Source of the DNA: Allomyces macrogynus ATCC 38327
Lineage: Eukaryota > Blastocladiomycota > Blastocladiomycetes > Blastocladiales > Blastocladiaceae
Length of the DNA: 64,000 nucleotides
NCBI GenBank assembly: GCA_000151295.1
Contig: GG745353.1
Location: 750,805-814,804 of the forward strand
Direction: 5' to 3'
Each line of letters begins with the position of its first letter. Position 1 is the stretch's first letter. The position numbers and the translations under genes were made by a program. Positions 58,969 through 64,000 of the stretch are shown here, one piece after another. Under the pieces are notes generated by a model. The model worked only from the letters and a program-made list of their open reading frames with translations, made no database searches and was not told the DNA's origin.

Positions 58969-60276
58969 TCACCGCCACGCCTGATCATCGCTCGGGTGCA
59001 CCAAAATCCCTGAATCTGATCCCGCCCCACGATAATTCGCGTGCGCGAGCCCTTCATCCTCGTCCTCAGAATCACCCGCCGAGTACTCGGATCCGGCAGG
59101 TACGACAGCCGGGTCATTATGTCGGCGGGACCCGATCAGGAACACGCCGAGGAACGTGGCCAAGCACGCGCAGACGAACGTGACAACGGATCCGGCGGCG
59201 CGGTCGTCAAAGTCGTCGTAGAGCGCGGCGGAGCCGAGGATGGCCGACAGCGTGAAGAGCACGTACTGCGTTGGGATCACGACGGTCGCGTCGAATTGGA
59301 TTAGCGCGAGATTGAGGTACCTGCCATTCGGCGATCAGGTCAGCGGGAGAGTATCGAATGGGAGGCTGCAGGAAGAGGCAGCGGCGTACTTGATTTGCAG
59401 AATTCCCGTCCCGATCATAATGACGAGGAGCGGGTAGAAAATCGGGAACGTGAAGATTTGGAACTGCGTCGCGTTGAGCAGCGTGGAAATGGCCTTGGTC
59501 GAGATAACGGTCCAACCGCCAAAGATGGCAACGAGTGACAAGTCGACAAAGACCGTCTTCTTGTGGTATTTCGAGTAGAGGCGGAAGAGTAGGGCCAGGA
59601 GACTCGTCGTGACGGCCACGTAGGCGAGGAAGCGCGAGGTCAAGATGGCTTCCAGCAGGCCCGCCGGGTCCAACTGTTGGGTGGAGAAGATGAATCAGGC
59701 AACTGCACAAAGACTGGCACTGGTTTGACTGACTGCAGAACGGACCGGAACATCGGTCGATTTGCTGCTCGTCACGATCAGCACGGTGCCGACGACGGCC
59801 AATATCATGCCGACGAGGTCGCGGCGACGAAACGTCTCGCCAAGACACGTCGGGGCAATGATCGCATTCGAGACGAGCGTGACGGTGCCGAGCGGGGCGA
59901 TCACCGAGGCTGGCGCAAACCCATAGGCCATAAAGTTGCCCGTCTCGCCGAGCAGCATCAGGACGACGCCGGCCCACCAGAGCGGCTGCGACGTGTAGTC
60001 GGCAATCGTGGCACCGTCGGTGGGTGGCGGCGGGCCCCGGTCGAGATCCCAGCCGCCGCGCTCGAGGTCGACAGGTGTGCGGCGCATTCGTGGGCTCGAC
60101 GGTGCGAGCAGTGGGGCGTGGGCGCTGACGGGCGAGTGTGGTGCTTGAACAAGTCGGCCGCGCAGGTGCGCGTATTTCTGAATGTTGAGTGCAGCGGAAA
60201 TGGCCAGGTTACCCACGACGGCCATGGCGACGCCAATTGTGGCCGGGTGGCCGACGACGGCGTCGAGGTCGAGCAT
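58969..60276 (-). CDS. NIPA-type magnesium transporter (DUF803)
   Basis: Minus-strand exons 59746-60276, 59390-59673 and 58969-59320 give 388 residues; phases close. NIPA proteins are nine-helix Mg2+ transporters of the drug/metabolite transporter superfamily, in plasma membrane or endosomes. Seen: the first membrane span (VAMAVVGNLAISAALNIQKY); an inserted polar loop; the family core PLWWAGVVLMLLGETGNF, followed by APASVIAPLGTVTLVSNAI; ETFRRRDLVGMILAVVGTVL; VISTKAIS; the conserved LQIKYLNLALIQFDATVV spanning the last intron; VIPTQYVLFTLSAI; and a terminal span before an acidic tail. The first intron uses a GTCCGT donor, with GTTCCG two codons earlier as the alternative. Divergent from the CCCH-CHY gene. 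Confidence 0.92.
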
Positions 60277-60925
60277 GGCGGCGGCGACAGGGATCGACAG
60301 CGTGGACAGGACGGCAGTCTTTGCGAGTGGTCGTCGCCGTCGGGGTAGTCTTGGCGATGGGGAAGATGGCGGTGCATGCGGGCAGGCGTCGTGGGTGCAA
60401 GCGTGGATCTGTTGATCTGTTGGGGCGGCGAGCGAGCGAAGGCAAAGCGAAGCAGCACACCTGGCGCGATCATGTGTGGTACACGTTTCTCCTTTCATTT
60501 TTGACTTCAGGATCCACGTCACTGTCAGCAGGCCCTGCTGTCAAGCCAGTCGCTCTGTGTCAGCGGTTTTGAGGGCTTCGGTGGGATTCGTGTGGATTCG
60601 ACCGCTTTCGATGAGATTTAAGATCCCGGTTTTGACAGCATCTGCGTCAGGCCGGCCAATTCCGCTGCGCTTGCATCAGCAAAACCCGAGCAAAACCTGC
60701 ACAACCCCAGCACTCAGCAGCAACACGACTTGACTCAACCGTCTTGGATCGGTCTTGGATCGCGTCAACGACGGGCCGACTACCGCCGCGCGACCGGCCC
60801 ACGACGGCGGCCTGACCAACACGACGAGTTTGATTGACGCGTCCGCCCGCACGCTCGGCAGTATAAAGGCGCCGCACGACGCCCTCGCTGGCCACACCAT
60901 CCACACCACGCCAAGTCTTACCACC
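60277..60925. promoter_or_regulatory. Shared promoter region, NIPA / CCCH-CHY genes
   Basis: 649 bases between divergent starts, containing the TATA box of the plus-strand gene. Confidence 0.55.
60862..60867 (+). promoter_or_regulatory. TATA box (TATAAA) of the CCCH-CHY gene
   Basis: CAGTATAAAGGCG lies 64 bases before the ATG at 60926. It sits downstream of an earlier in-frame ATG (60755) and so decides in favour of the later start. Confidence 0.6.
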
Positions 60926-63388
60926 ATGGCTATCAGCAACGACCAGAACGCCAACACAGCGACGGCGGCCCCGGCCCCCGCATCAAGTCCAGCCGCACCT
61001 TCCGCTGCCAATGCGGCAGCAGCACCAACAAGCGCACCCACGCGCCGCCCGCGGCCGCCTGCCCGCTGCCGCTTCTTTGCCCAAGGCAAGTGCCGCGAGG
61101 GCGACAAGTGTCGGTTCCGCCATGTGCCTCCGGCGCCAGGAGCGACACCGGCACCCGAAAAGCAAGACGGCGACGCGTCGTCACGCGCTCCCGATGCGAC
61201 GCGCACCAAGAACACGCGTAGGCGCGACGGAACGGGGCGCCCGCCGCGATCTGCCGGTCTCGCTGCCAACACCACGCCTGCCAACGGCGACACGACAGCC
61301 GCAGCGACAGCAGCACCAACAAGTTCGGGGGCGGACCAAGAAACCGACGCCGCAGTACCAGCAGCACCAGCAGCACCAGCAGCCGCCGCGCAAAAAGCGC
61401 GCCGGAACCGCCCAAGGCGTGATCGCGACCAACGCGACCGTGCGCGCCGTGACCGTGCTGGGACGCCCTCCACAACCGGTCAGGACAACGATCAAGACGC
61501 GGACCCGGCCGACGCCATGTCGCAGCGCACGCTCGAGCTGCAGCATCTGCGCGCACAGTACCGCACCAAGCGCGCGACCGCGACGCGCGTCCTCGTCGAT
61601 TTCGCGCCCTCGGACCCAGACTTCCCATACCCACTTGAGTCGGTGAACCTGGCGCTGACCGTGCCACTCGACTACCCCGACGCAAGTATGCCGAGCATCG
61701 AGGTTCTCAACGACGATATTCCTGACAACCTCAAGGACATGGTCGCGATCGGGTACGCGTCGCGCGTCCAGCAACGGCCGCGGCTCCCGCTCGCCACGAC
61801 GATTCAGTGGCTCGACAAGAACCTCGAGTCTCTGCTCGCCGGCAAAATGCAGCAGTCGTCGCGCATCACGTTTGTGCGGAATACGCGTTCGGCCGTCGCC
61901 AAGCCCACTGGCAACGCTGATCGCCGCGTGTCGGAAATGCAGCAGCTCGCGCGCCGGTTCAAGAGCACCTGGGTGCAATTGTCGGAACTCGAAGTGCAGT
62001 TTTCGTTTGAGCCGACCGACCCGGATTTCCCGCTCGAGCTCACGCTTCATTTCGGGCTCACCGTGCCCAAGACTTACCCGGATGAGCCCGCGACACTCGC
62101 TGTGCTCAACACGGACGTGCCGCCCTCGGTCGCGGCCGCGATCCAGGACCGGTTCCACGCGCAGGCTGCGGCGAGCCCCGGGATGGGGTTGCTCGCGCTC
62201 GTCAACTGGCTCGACCGCAACTTGCTCGACATTTTGCGCGCGGTCGAAGAAGAACAAGAAGCCGAGGACGAGGAGCACGTCCACAATGGCCATTGCTCGC
62301 ACACGAGCTCGGGCAGCGGTTCCGACTCGACCGACGACGATGAAGACGATGGCGACAACACGGGCGACGACCTCCCCGAATCCGCCGCGACGACCGACCC
62401 CGTCAAGTCCGGCACCCAGATCCGCGTGCCCGACCTGCACCTGAGCGGGATCGGCGTCGTCGAACCCGCGTTCCTCTCCTTCCTCGCCAACTGCGCGCGG
62501 TGCAAGTGCGCCGTCGAATTCAAGGACGTGCCGCCCGTCCGTCCGGGCACCGACCTGACGCCGACTGTCGCACATCCGTGGCCGGGCGGTGCCGTGCGCA
62601 CGTGCCCGCAATGCGCGACGCAGCTGGGCGTGCGGTACACTGCGGCGCTCGCGCACCCCGGGTCCAAGATCCTGGGTACGGCGAACACGCTCAACACGCA
62701 CCTAGTCGACCTATTGCCGTCGTCTTTCACGCCGACGTGTGCCGCGTGCACGAACCCGGCGCCGGGCCTGTTTAAGTCGGTTCCGCGCGGTGTGCCTGTC
62801 GCGCACACGTGTCGCCGGTGCCATGCGGCCATGGCGCTCGCCGTCGATCTCGTGCGGTTCCAGCACGTGGGTGCCGGCGGGCTCGTGAACGGCGGGCCCG
62901 GTGGGGCCATGGGCATGCTCAAGAAACGCGTGCGCCGCGCCGACGAAGGTATTGTCCCGGGCCAGCCGCTGCCCAACGAGGGCCGGTGCAAGCACTATGC
63001 CAAGTCGTACCGGTGGTTCCGGTTCCCGTGCTGCGGGCGCGTCTATGCATGCGACATTTGCCACGAGAAGAACAAGCCAGACGACCACGACGTGGTACGC
63101 GCGAACCGCATGGTGTGCGGGTTCTGCTCCAAGGAACAGCCGTTTGCGCAGGGCGATTGCAGTTTTTGCCATGCCCGGCTTGTCGCGAAAGCCAGTTCGG
63201 GGTTCTGGGAGGGCGGTAAGGGGACGCGCGACAAGAACCGGATGAGCGCCAAGGACGCGCGCAAGTTCAAGGACTCGAATAGCAAGACCAAGTCCAAGAA
63301 GAGCGAGCGTGTGGGGGCCGCGGGCGTGCAGGCGACCAAGAAGAAGCAGCAGCGCCGTGGGACGGCTACGGACAAGGAGAGTGCCTAG
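60926..63388 (+). CDS. CCCH, RWD and CHY zinc-finger protein
   Basis: A single exon of 820 residues. Seen: an Ala/Thr-rich start; a CCCH finger (about 48-66, CRFFAQGKCREGDKCRFRH); a basic low-complexity linker with DRDQRDRARRDRAG; two RWD-like alpha/beta modules (about 215-300 and 345-430) each opening with a ...DPDFPYPLE or DPDFPLELT strand pattern and a PxxYP turn (VPLDYPDASMP; VPKTYPDEPAT); an acidic segment; paired CxxC knuckles (CARCKC, CPQC, CAAC, CRRC); and a C-terminal CHY zinc finger (about 695-760, CKHYAKSYRWFRFPCCGRVY, CDICH, CGFCSKEQ). CHY fingers occur in the mitochondrial Hot13 and in RING proteins; the CCCH-RWD-CHY order is a fungal type without an established role. RNA or ubiquitin-related functions are inference only. 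The tail is Lys-rich. Confidence 0.85.
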   Translation: MAISNDQNANTATAAPAPASSPAAPSAANAAAAPTSAPTRRPRPPARCRFFAQGKCREGDKCRFRHVPPAPGATPAPEKQDGDASSRAPDATRTKNTRRRDGTGRPPRSAGLAANTTPANGDTTAAATAAPTSSGADQETDAAVPAAPAAPAAAAQKARRNRPRRDRDQRDRARRDRAGTPSTTGQDNDQDADPADAMSQRTLELQHLRAQYRTKRATATRVLVDFAPSDPDFPYPLESVNLALTVPLDYPDASMPSIEVLNDDIPDNLKDMVAIGYASRVQQRPRLPLATTIQWLDKNLESLLAGKMQQSSRITFVRNTRSAVAKPTGNADRRVSEMQQLARRFKSTWVQLSELEVQFSFEPTDPDFPLELTLHFGLTVPKTYPDEPATLAVLNTDVPPSVAAAIQDRFHAQAAASPGMGLLALVNWLDRNLLDILRAVEEEQEAEDEEHVHNGHCSHTSSGSGSDSTDDDEDDGDNTGDDLPESAATTDPVKSGTQIRVPDLHLSGIGVVEPAFLSFLANCARCKCAVEFKDVPPVRPGTDLTPTVAHPWPGGAVRTCPQCATQLGVRYTAALAHPGSKILGTANTLNTHLVDLLPSSFTPTCAACTNPAPGLFKSVPRGVPVAHTCRRCHAAMALAVDLVRFQHVGAGGLVNGGPGGAMGMLKKRVRRADEGIVPGQPLPNEGRCKHYAKSYRWFRFPCCGRVYACDICHEKNKPDDHDVVRANRMVCGFCSKEQPFAQGDCSFCHARLVAKASSGFWEGGKGTRDKNRMSAKDARKFKDSNSKTKSKKSERVGAAGVQATKKKQQRRGTATDKESA

Positions 63389-64000
63389 CTGGGATTTGGG
63401 CGCTGGAAATACATGCCGCTTCCATTTCTTGCAATGATTTGTGATTCTTGCTGGCTCTGCCATCAGACACCAGACATGAGTGGCTGACCCCATGAACCAA
63501 ATGGGTGCTTGACCCTCTTTGGTCACTGACCCCTTCTGGCTCATGAAACTGCTCTCAACTATTTGGGGAGGTGCGCCGACGACGCGCAGTCAGTGGACCT
63601 CTACGATAGATTCTTCTTGGACAGCGCAACAGCGTGTCAACCTATCCCCTTGTGGGTCTCCCAGTGCCCACTTACTCCCCCCCCCCCCCCCCCCCCCCAT
63701 TTTCAATTGCCCAGGGGAAAACGGCAGTCTGCAAGGGTTGGGAGACATATTGAGGGGGGGCGGGACCCGCACCGACCCGACTTCATTCTATAATGCTCAT
63801 CTCTCGGAAAGCTAACTCACGTAGAGACTGCGGGTCATTCCGTCTGCTTAACAGACAAAATATTTGTCGGCTTTACTCGCGCCAATCCCGTCGTGGTTAT
63901 GACCGTCACACGGCTGTGAGCAGTGACGACTACAACCGAGGGGACCAAAAACCGGTGAAACGAAGAGTGTGACCAGGGAGAAGTTGATTGATTTTCCCCG
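63389..64000. other. 3' flank of the CCCH-CHY gene, no gene seen
   Basis: About 610 bases to the window edge, containing CTGACCC-type short repeats near 63484-63533 and a long C run. Nothing codes recognisably on either strand. Confidence 0.5.
63677..63698. repeat. 22-base C homopolymer
   Basis: An uninterrupted C run in non-coding sequence. A G-rich stretch (AGGGGGGGCGGGAC) follows about 60 bases later and could pair with it. Confidence 0.9.

Noticed and set aside
60755..60925. Earlier in-frame ATG for the CCCH-CHY protein
   Set aside because: A TATA box at 60862-60867 lies between the two ATGs, so the earlier one should not be in the mRNA.

Overview
The window is eukaryotic nuclear DNA from a GC-rich fungus, most likely a zoosporic (flagellated) early-diverging one; Blastocladiomycota would fit, but that placement is inference. 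The evidence is: short spliceosomal introns of about 40-110 bases (one of 226), with donors such as GTACGT, GTGCGT, GTATGT and GTGAGT and CTGAC-like branch sites; fungal gene families (VTC1, Rom-type RhoGEF, Hsp104, ECM4-type reductase); a single-chain ATP-citrate lyase rather than the split ascomycete form; and an alpha-tubulin N-acetyltransferase, a family that goes with cilia and flagella. I rebuilt 20 spliced or intact genes, one putative short gene and one pseudogene. Exon phases close exactly in every rebuilt model. GC richness produces long antisense open frames over most genes, and these are left out.

Layout. 0.3-6 kb: VTC1 (+) and COPII coat SEC31 (-). 6-10 kb: ATP-citrate lyase (-), then a 2.5 kb stretch without a recognisable gene. 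12.5-18 kb: a frequenin/NCS-1 calcium sensor (-) and a DEP-DH-PH-CNH Rho1 exchange factor (+), divergent across a GTC repeat. 18-23 kb: a 1,600-residue protein of unknown function (-). 24-27 kb: long-chain acyl-CoA synthetase, copy 1 (+). 27.6-30 kb: DYRK2/Pom1-class kinase (-). 31-35.3 kb: a 99-residue membrane protein (-), alpha-tubulin acetyltransferase (+), cytochrome c oxidase subunit Cox8/COX7C (-) and a TMEM70-like protein (+). 36-39 kb: a putative tiny gene (-) and acyl-CoA synthetase copy 2 (+). 40-43 kb: a protein with an OST-HTH-like domain (-). 44-49 kb: Hsp104 (-) and glutathionyl-hydroquinone reductase (+), divergent. 49-52 kb: DDI1 (-) and a decayed DDI1 copy (-). 52.8-58.3 kb: a giant PHD-finger/AT-hook protein (+). 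59-60.3 kb: NIPA-type magnesium transporter (-). 60.9-63.4 kb: a CCCH-RWD-CHY zinc-finger protein (+).

There is no operon-like pathway. Themes that recur are vesicle and cell-wall control (SEC31, RhoGEF, NCS-1), acyl-CoA and acetyl-CoA supply (ACL, two ACSLs), proteostasis (Hsp104, DDI1) and mitochondrial respiration (COX8 beside TMEM70-like). Head-to-head pairs share short promoters: NCS1/RhoGEF 391 bases, COX8/TMEM70-like 199 bases, Hsp104/GHR 588 bases, NIPA/CHY 649 bases. No mobile element, CRISPR array, rRNA or convincing tRNA was seen. The most notable items are the decaying DDI1 duplicate with a damaged catalytic motif, the acyl-CoA synthetase pair with divergent intron sets, the NCS-1 protein doubled in length by low-complexity inserts, and the unidentified propeller-like protein.
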